DNA of 64,000 bases from Patagioenas fasciata (Eukaryota; Chordata; Aves; Columbiformes; Columbidae). The DNA is taken from contig NC_092526.1 of the NCBI RefSeq assembly GCF_037038585.1, forward strand, positions 36,531,501 to 36,595,500, read 5' to 3'. Of the stretch, positions 25,800 to 35,645 are shown one piece after another (the stretch's first letter is position 1; each line of letters opens with the position of its first letter). The position numbers and the translations under genes are program-made. A model generated the notes under the pieces. The model was not told the DNA's origin. It was given only the letters and a program-made list of their open reading frames with translations, and did not search any database.

Positions 25800-26684
25800 C
25801 CAGCAACCAGGCTGAGCAGGGGAGAAGTGCTGGCTGACTGCACTGTTGGTGTCCACATTTCCCGTGACCCACCCTGGCCACAACCACTACAGCCGATACC
25901 ATAAAGGCGCTGGGAAGTCCAGACGCAGGCCGAGACACTGGACAGTCCCTGTCTTCATGTCAACCCTGAAAAAGCCGCACACACCCCAGAGCCCTTCACC
26001 CTGGTGATGCTTTTTGGGGCTCCAAACTGCTCAGAGCTGATTTTGCACACAGAAATCCCTTTTTCATTCCAGCCCCGAACTGCAGGCTCTCTTAGAAAAA
26101 ATTGCACAGGGTAAGAAAGCGATGCAGTCCTGTCAGGCTTCGCTCTTTTAGAGATGGAAAGCGGTGATCTGTTGGGCACAAGACGCACACCAATATCTAC
26201 CTTAGTGCCTATCACTAGCTCTTCTGCCAGCCGCGGATCTTCCCTGACCCTGCAATTCAGGCCACCCAAGCACGGATCCAACCTGAAGCCATTTTGGAAC
26301 CATCTATGAAAAGAAAACCAAGTAGTCTGGGAAGGCAGGAGTTGAGAGCCTTTCAGATTTGTTTTCAGCCTGCGAAAAGTGACTTAGCAGAAACAGGTCT
26401 GGAACAAAGATGCGTGGGACAATCCAAGTAACTTTCCAGAGGCTTTAAAGGATCGTCTCGCTCTGTGAAAAATAGATGGTGCCCAGGAAATTGGTGGTTG
26501 GATGAAATCACGAGTCGGGCTGGATCTCTGCAGAACGCAGCCATGATACACCACACGCATCTCTGAGGGGAGGGATGTGATCCCACCCATAGTGCACGAC
26601 CCAGGATGGCATTTTATAAACCTGTCTGTGGCTTTTCTCCAGCGGTTGCACCCATTGGTGATGGTGCAGAGCAACGCATCACCA

Positions 26685-26779
26685 GTGTAACCTCATCTAG
26701 GTGTTCCTGCTCCAGCGGGGGGATTGAACTGGATGATCTTTCGAGGCCCCTTCCAATCCCTGACATTCTGTGATTCTGC
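26685..26779 (+). mobile_element. CR1 LINE 3'-end fragment
   Basis: It contains GTGTAACCTCATCTAGGTGT, the GGGGGGATTGAACTGGATGA block and GACATTCTGTGATTCTG. It is the same terminal fragment type as those at 2980 and 20729. Confidence 0.9.
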
Positions 26780-28499
26780 AATCACCGCTGCTGCAAAGGG
26801 AAGCATGAGGGCACAGCGCGCCTGCTGCATGACCCAGCCGCACAAGGGCCCTCCCCGTGTGTCATGTATTATTTAAAAACCACAAGCCAAACAGAAAGCT
26901 GCAAAGCTCCTGCAAAGTACAGAAGACAAGCAACAGAAGTCATCCGACACGACACGCAAGCTGCCGTCTGTCCCCCCCGCCCTCCAGATACACCTCTCCA
27001 CTTCTCCTTCCCTGAGTGCCCTGCTCACTAACACGAGGAGCAACCTTCATCCTCCTTTGTCCTTGGATGTCTTCACCTTCTTCATCTCTTGCTTTCCCTT
27101 TGTTTAAGCACAAGGATGGTGCCTTTCTCAGGAGACAGCTAGCTACATGACCGAGTAAAGAGGTAAACAGTATACTTGCAGAGAAAATCACCCTAAAAAA
27201 CGCAGCTTGGTCCAAGTCTTAGTCACATCTTGGGCTGCTGGGAGCCACGAGCAGCGAGAGCAGCTGCAGGCCATGGGCATGAGGTGCTGTTAGTGCACAG
27301 ACTCCATATCTGATGCCTTGTTCTCCAGTGCAGTGCCCAGCCTGGATAACATGAGCAGGGCTGCAGCTGGGACCGGCATTTGGAGCTCAAAATCCAACAC
27401 GGCCTAAAAGAAACACAATCAAATACTGGTAAGAGAGCCGGCAGGAACCAGACAGGAGGTGGGGAGATATTTTGAGCTGCTTGACCTCACCACGGCCCTC
27501 TGCTTTCCAGAGCCTGGGTCCCGCAGGGCATTACAGCACGCTGACAAACAGCACAGCAGCATCCACCCGCTGCCGGGGAGAGAAGAGCCCTGCCAGCCCG
27601 AGAGCAACACGGCCAGCATCTCTCTGTGGCCTCTGCCAGCAGGACTCTCTTGCCAGGCCTTGGGGGAGGAGGGGTGGCACAGTGACATTCCTCTAACAAC
27701 CAGCAGCATCGGCAACAGCATCTGCCCTGCCAGGGATAAAAGGCAGGCATTAGAAAAACTGCCTTTGTTCCACAGGGCCAGCCTACAGGGAGAAAAAAAG
27801 CAGCATTATTAGTGACAGAAAAGACAGGGATGATCAAGGTGCCTGCCACTCCCATTGCAGTTGATTTTAGGCACTAACTTGGGTAAGCCACCTGCAGCTT
27901 TCACCTTCTGTCAAGGCACCAGAGTGAATTTCTTCCTTAAAGGTTCCAGGTGCTCCTCAGAGTTGGCCTAACATAGGCAGCCTGCTTTTCCAAGACTAAG
28001 CAGCATCAGAAAACTTTTTGTATGGTTCAAAAGACAGCACACTGAGATTTTAGGGTGTCAAATTGGGATCATCGCAAACAGGGAATGGCCTTGCCTTCAG
28101 CTGTCCCCATGAAAATTCACCGGAGTTTTGTGAAAATTGGTGTTTGGTAGAAGGCCTGCTCTTGCTGCAGCGCTTCCCAAACCCAAATGCGTAAATGACC
28201 GGCTGAAGTTCACAGCCCGCAGGCAGGACACATTTTGGGACGCTTCCTATAGAGCAGACCAAGCAGTGAACACAGCACAGGCCAAAAGGGATCAGCATCA
28301 CCCGTGGAAAACAATGCTTCCTGGGTAGGAGGAAGGCAATCTATGTGTTAGATGTGATCTGCAATGATTTCACACGGCTTCTGTTTCACACGGTTCACTG
28401 TACGTATGGAAAAAGTTCATTCTTTTAAGTAATTTTTCCAGTGATAGGAATAAGCTCATATTTCAATTAGTATTTACCAAAACAAAAGCCAGACAATCT

Positions 28500-29022
28500 C
28501 AGTACTGTGCGAAAGTGTGTTTATTTCCAAAGCTAAATTTCTCACATAAAACAGTGTCTCTGAACAGCAGCATCGGCCCTCACACAGATCTACAACAGCC
28601 CTCTGGGCTCCAGGGCTCGTGGTCTCAAACCATCCCAACAAAGCAATAGGGAATCTCTTTACAGAGTTGTCAGAAAGGGGAGGGAAATGGCAGAAAACAG
28701 ATACATTGCCACTGGCACAACTTAAGAAATTGTGCCTGCTCACAAGAAAAGGTGTCAAGAGACTTTGCAGGGAGCTTAATGTCTGCACAAAGATCTCGCA
28801 GAACACCCTGCTCTCTGCAGGCTGCTTGCCAAGGAGCAGCCGCCACTGTCAGGAGAGAACTGCCTTATTCCTGCAGACACAAACCAGGACTGTTTGATTT
28901 AATAATCCGCTGAACTGCTTCCAAGGACTGAAGCGGCCGAGAGGTCATGTCAGTGATGTGCTCCTTTGCAGCGCGGAGCCCTGCACCAGCTCCCGTGTGC
29001 CCGTCTGGTTCCCGCTGACACC
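28500..29022 (-). other. SLX9: SLX9 3' untranslated region
   Basis: This is the sequence between the SLX9 stop codon (29023-29025) and the AATAAA signal at 28520-28525, plus the expected cleavage distance. It has no recognisable repeat. The end is inferred from the signal only. Confidence 0.5.
28520..28525 (-). terminator. SLX9: Candidate SLX9 poly(A) signal (AATAAA on minus)
   Basis: The plus strand reads TTTATT, giving AATAAA on the minus strand about 500 nt after the SLX9 stop codon. Beyond it on the minus strand lies a T/G-rich stretch (TTGTCTGGCTTTTGTTTTGG), the kind of downstream element expected after a cleavage site. I saw no other canonical AATAAA between it and the stop, though I checked by eye. 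Cleavage would fall at about 28500. Confidence 0.55.
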
Positions 29023-29149
29023 TTACAGGGGTCTACCTTCCTCCTCCTGCCTCAGCCTCTTGGAGAGATGCTCGCTGATGGCTGTGAGGGGGTTGGCTCT
29101 GTACCTGGGATTGGCGATGACCGCATGAAACCGAGCCACTTCCTCCTCT
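29023..29149 (-). CDS. SLX9: SLX9 terminal coding exon
   Basis: This exon encodes the last 41 residues and the stop of SLX9 (FAM207A), a ribosome-biogenesis factor of the Slx9 family; in yeast Slx9 acts in maturation and export of the pre-40S subunit. The acceptor is TTTCTTTCCTCAG and the exon starts AGAGGAGGAAG. The previous exon ends with TT, so the joint codon is TTA (Leu). The peptide runs EEEVARFHAVIANPRYRANP and continues LTAISEHLSKRL to a short acidic, basic-ended tail, then TAA. I recognise this as the conserved C-terminus of vertebrate SLX9, where human has a matching LLEEE, a P-YRASPL core and a similar tail. The splice phase fits exactly. Confidence 0.93.
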
Positions 29150-31528
29150 CTGAGGAAAGAAAAACAACACACAAACGCTAAGTGCCTCATGCAAAAGGAA
29201 CCGAGCAGATAAGAACAGAACTCACAAAGCAGCGGGTTTCTGTACGGACAGAGTGATCCTGGGTGCAAATGTCAGAAAGAAACAGTGCAAGAAATAAACC
29301 TGATTTACTCAAGGGCAAAGCTCAAATTGCTGCCAGCTTTGTGGGAGCCAGAGACTTGATCTCATGCCACAGAGACACAAACAATCATGTTAGTGTCCAG
29401 CATCACTTGGAATTGTTTTTTTAGAGCTTTTCCCTAGTAAATCAGGAACAAGAGACTATGGGTATCTGGTAAATCACTAAGAATGAAAACTACTTCAGAG
29501 TGCACTAGCACAAAAGCAGATTCTGCTTTCAAGAGCTCATCTACTCTTTATTGCTCAATGGCTTGGTAATCTTATGTGCAACATGAGTTAAACACCATAG
29601 GAGGAGCATGACAGAATTACCTTTGCATGCTTGGTCACAGCTGGTTGCTGTGGAAATGGTCTTGTCTTAAATAAAAGCAAACAAGCAGGGGAAGAAGAAC
29701 AGCGCAAGAGGAAGGAGTGTGGAAAAAAAAAAGAAGTGAGTTTTCACAGTGTCACATCCATTGCAGCCTTCTCATCTCCCTCAGCCAGCCAGGCTCCCCA
29801 CAGCCCAGCCAGACTAACACGTCCCCCTTCTCAGGAGCTGCTGTCGATCAGCAGAGTGCTCCTCAGCTTGCCAGCGAGCTCCCTCCCTAGCAGGGCCCTT
29901 CCCTTCAACACCAGCCCTGCCCCTGCCAGACAAACAGAGAGAGAAACCAGATCTGAAGCTTGGGTTGTGGTAGCTGGGACAATAGGGTGAGGCTTAGGGA
30001 ACCTCCAGGACTAATGTCCTGGGAAATTAACCTCAAAGACCTTTCCCCAAAGTGTTTCCCTGCCAAGAAGCACAGAATTCCCAGACCACTATGGCAGGAT
30101 ACGTGCCAGTGCATCTGTCCAGTTTTGGGCACACGGGATCATCAGCTTGCTGATACAGAAGATTGTGGTGGAGTTGCCTGTTTGGATTTAGATCTGTATA
30201 CAAGTCCCTCCTCAAGCCGTGTTCCTCACCCCTGAGTGCCAGCATCACCAGACACTCACTGGTGGCACTCCAAGCCATGACCCTTGGGTTTCTGCAATCG
30301 GCCAAAGAGGTACTCATCCAGAAAGCCAGAAAGACATCTCAGCACTGACAATGGCCAGTTTCAGACAGAGGAGGGTATTCAGAGTGTGCTGGAGAGCAGT
30401 GCTGGGATCTGGACTGACTGTTCTCCTCAGCCTCAGTTGGAAGCTGAATGGCTCAGAACTGACAGAAATCCTGGAAGCAGGGATCACAGAGAGCAAACAT
30501 TGCCAGATCACAGTGCTGAGCCCTAGCAGAGCTCTGCTGAGGAGAAACGAAATTCTTGATGTCTGGTGGCAGCGTAAAATATTCAACAGATGATACAGAG
30601 GCATATGGAGCTTTCAGACCCTTAACCAACTCCAGGAATTATTCAAAAGCATTTAGTGCTTCGTTTTACAAGAAAAGGCTTGGCAGATGCCAACAGACAT
30701 CTGTCCTTGTAAGGGATGCACAATACGTAAGTCAGCATCCCAGGTAGGTTCCAACAGAGCTGCTGTAGCTCCTGATGCTACGCAGAGCTCCAGGAGCTAC
30801 TCACCGACACAACCACAGGAGGCTTTCCTGAAGGGTATCTGCTAGAGCTACGTGGGCCTGGTCTCATAAGAGACTCAGCCACAGCTGGGTGCTGCAGCTT
30901 CAACTCAGCAAGCTGAGCCAAGGGACACACCACCTGGTTGATAACCACATTGCCCATGCCGCACAGAGGGACATGGGACAGACACAGCCACTTGGTACAG
31001 CCAGAAATGACAACTGTGACCAGGAGGAACAAGATGACAGTTGTCGTGGGTTTGTCCTGAAACCCCACAAATCGCACACAGGAGGCCCAAGCCATCACTT
31101 TCTTTTCAATGAGACAGGAAAAGGGAACTCTTAGAGTAGCAAGTGCAGTTCCCTGTGTTCTCTTCACTTAGATGTTATATGAGACAGAAGCAGACTTAAT
31201 CCATTTAGAATTGACCAAATCTGGCAGGGACTGAGACAGAGGGACACCCACAAACATCCTGCACTATCTAAAGAGGAAAATCAAAGCTGCCACCTCTTCC
31301 AGGGGCTTCGGGTGTGCAAGACTGAAACACAGGAATTGGCTGCCTAGAGAGGCTGTGTGATGTACATCCTTGGAGACACTCAAAAGGCACATGGTCCTGG
31401 GCAACCAGCTCTAGGGGACCCTATGTGAGCATGTGTGTTGGACCAGCTGACTTCCAGACGTCCCTTGCAACCTCAACCAGTCTGTAATGCTCAGCAGGGA
31501 CGGGGCACTCTGAGAACTGAGTACTTAC
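29150..31528 (-). other. SLX9: SLX9 last intron
   Basis: Intron of about 2.4 kb bounded by GTAAGTACTC at its minus-strand 5' end (next to 31529) and CTTTCCTCAG at its 3' end (next to 29149). It contains a decayed CR1 3' end at 31330-31489, which stops only about 40 bp from the donor. Otherwise it holds no coding potential that I recognise. Confidence 0.85.
31330..31489 (+). mobile_element. Decayed CR1 LINE 3'-end fragment
   Basis: Recognisable blocks are TTGGCTGCCTAGAGAGGCTG, CCTTGGAGACACTCAAAAGG, ACATGGTCCTGGGCAACCAG and the terminal TCCCTTGCAACCTCAACCAG followed by TCTGTAATG. It is more diverged than the copy at 25403. It lies in an SLX9 intron in antisense orientation to the gene, and the element may extend leftwards to about 31225. 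Confidence 0.85.
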
Positions 31529-31597
31529 AAGAGCCGGTGTTTCTGAGCTTGCTTCATCAGACAGAAGTCTGCTGGTTCTGCCTTTGCTTTTACATGG
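31529..31597 (-). CDS. SLX9: SLX9 internal coding exon (69 nt)
   Basis: The acceptor is CTTCTCTCCACAG and the donor is CTT/GTAAGT. The first base completes an AG-C serine codon with the upstream exon, then 22 codons follow (HVKAKAEPADFCLMKQAQKH then RL), and two bases (TT) carry over to the last exon. The KAKAEPADFCLMKQAQKHRL segment corresponds to the SLX9 linker before the conserved C-terminal LLEEE motif; human has KPRPSELSRMSAAQRQQ in the same place. The exon is short and its conservation modest, so its identity rests on position, phase and the flanking exons. Confidence 0.88.
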
Positions 31598-34500
31598 CTG
31601 TGGAGAGAAGAAACAAAAGAAGTGAGTGTTACAGAGGAGCAGTAGCTTACCAGTTGCTGTGGAGATGGAAAGAGTCCAGAGATTCTGCATCTGCCTTCCC
31701 AGAAAGTGCAGGTAACTGTCCTGTATGGAAATTGTCCTGAAAGGCAATTATTTCCATAGCCAGACAGTAATGTAATTCCACCACACACAGACAACAGCTC
31801 AGGAGTCAGGACTAAATGGGCAGGAGATAAATGCACTAAATAAAACCCGGATCACTTAATTCTAGAACTGGTCATAAGCCATCCATTCCCAGATCACTTT
31901 CTGCTTATCACTAACCTTCAGGTCAAACCGATACTGTTGCTCAAAGATCCCACTGAACTTCCCCTCACCACCAGGCACACTTCACCTCTGCACGTCTCAT
32001 GTTCCCTGCTAATGCTGTCGAGCTCCAGTGTTGCCAGACATCAGTTACAGAGACAGGAGTTATAGACAGTGTCACGGTTACTCAGCAAGAAGAGGGAACC
32101 TGCCAGCCTTGCTTCGAGTCCTCTGGTGGGAGCACTGGGGTATAAGGTGTCTTTTATATTTTAAGATAAAGAATGGCAATATTCCTTTTTCCCTGTGAAC
32201 ACATATCCTTGCCAAAGGCTTGCCAGGTTAAGTCAGCTGCCAACAGATTAGCTAAAGACAAAGCACAACAACAGAGCTTCAGCTTTTGCCACCAAACATA
32301 GGTTTTTAGAATCCATAAAGCTGCATGAAGAGGGACTCGTGGGACCGCAGGATGGTGCACAATGTGCAGCCAAGGCACAGCAGCAAGCGCAGATCTGCAC
32401 TCTCTGCACCCACTTCTTATTCCTGGGCAAAGTCCAAGGAGAGCAGAGGTGTAATCCCATCCTGCACGTGCTGGAAGCACGTGGTGCCCCACGCCAGGCA
32501 GTGGCAGAGATTTACCACAAAGCCAAGTGCTGGGCCCAAGCAAGGGACATGCAGGAAGGACAGCAACTGCTTTTGGGACTTGAAGTGCACAAGGGGAGCT
32601 GCTGGTAGAACTGGACATTAGGGAAAGGAGACGAAACTTACATTCTTCAGGACGACACAGATACAGAGAAACAAAACAGGAGAAGCAAGTGGGGGAGAGG
32701 GTCTGCCTCCCAGCTCTCTGTTGGGGCAAGGCTCAAGGAGGAATCTTCCCTTATTGGTGAGTGCTGGGGGCCAGGGCCTCTCCGACCTGGTCTGCCCCAG
32801 AACCCTTAAGCTTTCTCAAGGTTAGGAAGCATGACAGTCCCTCACCTTTTTTTTAAGACAGCAGGATCTGGTATAATGTTGGCAGAGTTAAAGTGACCTC
32901 CTCTTGCTGTTTCCCTCTCTGACCAGTTACCCTCCATCCTTTTATTCTTCCTCTCCTCCTCCTCCCTTGGTCCATATTTCTTCACCCCACTCATTTCGCC
33001 ATCCCTCTCTACTCCATCAGCTCCTGCTCCTTTTCCCCATCTCTCCCCATCCTGGCCCATTTTACTTTCCCTCAAGGGGGATCCTGGTAGACCCAAGCTG
33101 CTGAGGGCTGCTCTCACCACTGTCCCAATCACATCCAATTTACCCTCAGCCCAGCACAGTGTTCCCCAGTATCAAAGCTCCCTGCCAGCCAAGACAAACC
33201 CAAATAACATGGGTTTATGTCAGCCAGCCTTTGCAGCACTGAGCTTGTGCAGGAAAGGACAGCTGGGCAGAACAATGCCTGCACACTGCTCCTGTATCCT
33301 TCAGCCCCTCTCGAGGCCACCCTGGCACCGCCGGCATTATTAGACAGTCCTGAAAGCTCAGGAGGAACAGCAAGAACACACAACTACAGGCTGGGTGCTC
33401 CTGAATGCTTTTCAGTTCCACCCAACAACTCTGCCCCACTGGTCCAGCAGTTTTGAAAGGCTGTTGCCTGAATTTCCCCCACCAAACCGCCAGCAAGCTG
33501 CCTGCTCACTTGGACCCTGTTAGTAGCCCCGTTTCATTACACTTCATTGCCTTCATTCATTATAAAACAGAATAAAAACCTCACTGTAATGCTCTCTTCC
33601 CCAGCAGGAGATCAAATTCCTGGAGAATCTAATCTTTTATTAATAAGGCTGACAAATCACCAGAGTATTACCCTTCATTTAGGTAATGATTCAAATCCTA
33701 TAAAAGCCTCCTCTGATTATTTCAAACACTTATGCACATACATCCTCGTGCTGTCCAGGCAGCCAAAAGCCAGCAAGGGGAAGAAGAGCACGGTAGCTCC
33801 TCCATCCCAGTACCAAGGGGTACCACACATCCTCCACCATGAAGTGTACCACAGAAGAGAAGAGCAATTCCAGTAGCTGGAAGGACCCTTTTGCCCAGTG
33901 TTCTGCCGTGAAGCAGCCGGCAGCAGACGGCCAGAGAGGGGTAAGACCAAGGCAAGCGTACAGCCATGTCCTCTCCAGTATTTGCAGCTCAGAGACCTCG
34001 TGCCAGCTGCAGTTTGTATATGTGCAGTAAACTTCCACAGAGCTGTCCTCACTGGATCTGTCAGGTCTCACCTGAACCCACAGGTTTCCCTCAGCCACGT
34101 CACCCTGCAGCGAGGAGCTGTGCAGAGCACTGAGCCTCCTGCTTGCACTGAACCAGCTATTCTCTAGCTGTGTTTGACGTCTTTTATTTCTTGTACTGGA
34201 AAAGACAACAAACTACTTCCTAACCACAACTGCAGCGATTAGAACCGATGCACACCAGGACGCAGACCGGGATGCACGCACAGACAGAGATCTTGTTCAG
34301 GAAGGAGTGCCGAGCCAAGCAGAGCAGAGAGCTGAGCCAGGCTGAGGCCTTTATTAGCCACTGACAATTTATAGGATTTACAGATACGGGTCTGGACTAA
34401 GATGTTACATAAGATGTTTTTCCAATAATTGCTATTAAAAACACACCACACTGATGTTATGTTTGTTTCAGTTACATTCCCACTCACTCACAGACCAGGC

Positions 34501-35491
34501 ACAAGGACGTTCACACATCATACATATGGGGGCGGTTTTCCAACCCGAGATATTGTTCTCACTGGCCTGGGCTATCACTCCTTACACTCATAAAAGACAT
34601 ACTTCTGTATAACCTGCCCAAGGCCCTTTAGCTGGAACTGCACATCCTGCTGTTCCCACATACAACCGCTTGATTTTATAGACTATTACATTCCCAAGCC
34701 TCTTTGCCTGTATCTCATGTCCAGGCTGAGGACAGCCCAGCTCACTTAGTCACTCCTTGCACAGAAGCTGTACCAGACCCATCACCATCATCCTTGTCAG
34801 CTGTCTCTGGGCCTTTTCCAGTTCTAATCTGTCTTTTGAGCTGGTCCAGGATAGCAGTAACACCATTTATTTTAGACTATACACCTATCCAGGAAGGCCA
34901 GAGGCTCATGCAGGAAGGGAGATAAAAATCCTCACAGGCAGCGCTGTGCTCTGGACCCTGGCTCTCCAGATCCACTCCTGTTACACCAGAGCTGCGTGAA
35001 TTTGGGCAAGCCATCATCCCAATCTTTGTCACTTGCAATGCAAGAATTTGCCCCCTTTGAAAGCTGCAGGTATAACCTGCTAGAACAAAATGGATTTCTC
35101 TTACTGAGTCTAAATCCATCTGCTGATAGTGATGGTGAAGACAAGTTTCATCATAAAAAACACACCTCAGGTCCCAATTCTCATGTGAGGTCAGCAGCAT
35201 CACGTGCTGGACGCTTGTGTGCCACTCCTGCAACTCCCAAGACACCTGGTTGCTCCCAGCCAGCCTCATGCCAGTCATCACCTGAGCAATACAGTTTCCC
35301 TCTCAGCTGTGGATTCAGAAGACACATTAAGTTTTTTTCTTGTGGCAAGTGAAGCACAGAAAGGAACGAGGCCCTGTTCTCCTGACCATTGGCACCAAGC
35401 CTGCGCTGCCTGTAGCTACAAGCTGAGCTGAAGGGCATGACACCCTGCAGGAAGAAGAGAAATACACAGCCCATCCCTAAATGGCACGTAC
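31598..35491 (-). other. SLX9: SLX9 intron
   Basis: Intron of about 3.9 kb with donor GTACGTGCC next to 35492 and acceptor CTTCTCTCCACAG next to 31597. It contains the LTR-like element at 34.23-34.69 kb and a pyrimidine-rich stretch around 32.9-33.0 kb. No other gene is recognised. Confidence 0.85.
34230..34690 (-). mobile_element. Solo LTR-like element of an endogenous retrovirus
   Basis: Read on the minus strand the element begins TGTAATAGTC at 34690, has a TATA-like TATAAAT (34373-34367) and 12 nt later an AATAAA (34355-34350), then about 120 nt of R/U5-like sequence rich in CTCTGCTCTG and CCTTCCTG. A TATA box closely followed by AATAAA just before R is the layout known from avian retroviral LTRs. 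No internal gag, pol or env sequence adjoins it, so it would be a solo LTR. The downstream boundary is uncertain because I found no clear CA end or target-site duplication; the right flank GGGAA and a GGAAG near 34210 give only a weak match. It lies in an SLX9 intron, in sense orientation. Confidence 0.6.
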
Positions 35492-35645
35492 CTCTTGGGT
35501 GTCTTCCTGCCCCTGCAGCCTGTGGTCAGGTCAGAGAGCTCAGGTAGGGCTTCCATCAATGGCTGCATGTCTCCCACCACAGGTGTTGCTTTCCGCTTGG
35601 CTTCGGCTTTTTGCTTCTGCTTGGCTAGCTTCACACTTTCTATTT
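35492..35645 (-). CDS. SLX9: SLX9 internal coding exon (154 nt), conserved core
   Basis: The acceptor is TTTCTGATTCAG and the donor is AAGAG/GTACGT. The single base carried from the upstream exon plus AA makes the lysine of WLQ-K, then IESVKLAKQKQKAEAKRKAT, PVVGDMQPLMEALPELSDL and a basic end TPKR. The human protein reads WLQKIEAIKLAEQK and VVGDLHPLRDALPELLGL here, so this is the most diagnostic SLX9 exon in the window. The lysine/alanine-rich helix followed by VVGDMQPL is the family signature. Two bases carry over to the next exon. It follows the 39421-39489 exon after a 3.8-kb intron. Confidence 0.95.

Larger units (their letters stand above)
17651..28499. other. Intergenic region between the CpG-island gene and the SLX9 3' end
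   Basis: I recognise no protein-coding exon here. The longest open frames are 214 codons at 18092-18736 (plus) and a few below 200 codons, none with recognisable domains. The stretch holds three CR1 fragments, a TCTG microsatellite, a 14-bp triple repeat and a small CpG-rich patch at 22.83-22.91 kb, listed separately. A divergent non-coding transcript from the CpG island could run through it, but nothing in the sequence proves one. Confidence 0.6.

Noticed and set aside
34190..34240. Attempt to define a target-site duplication for the LTR-like element (GGAAG near 34210 against GGGAA right of 34690)
   Set aside because: The match is short and would give a non-canonical LTR end, so I left the boundary open.
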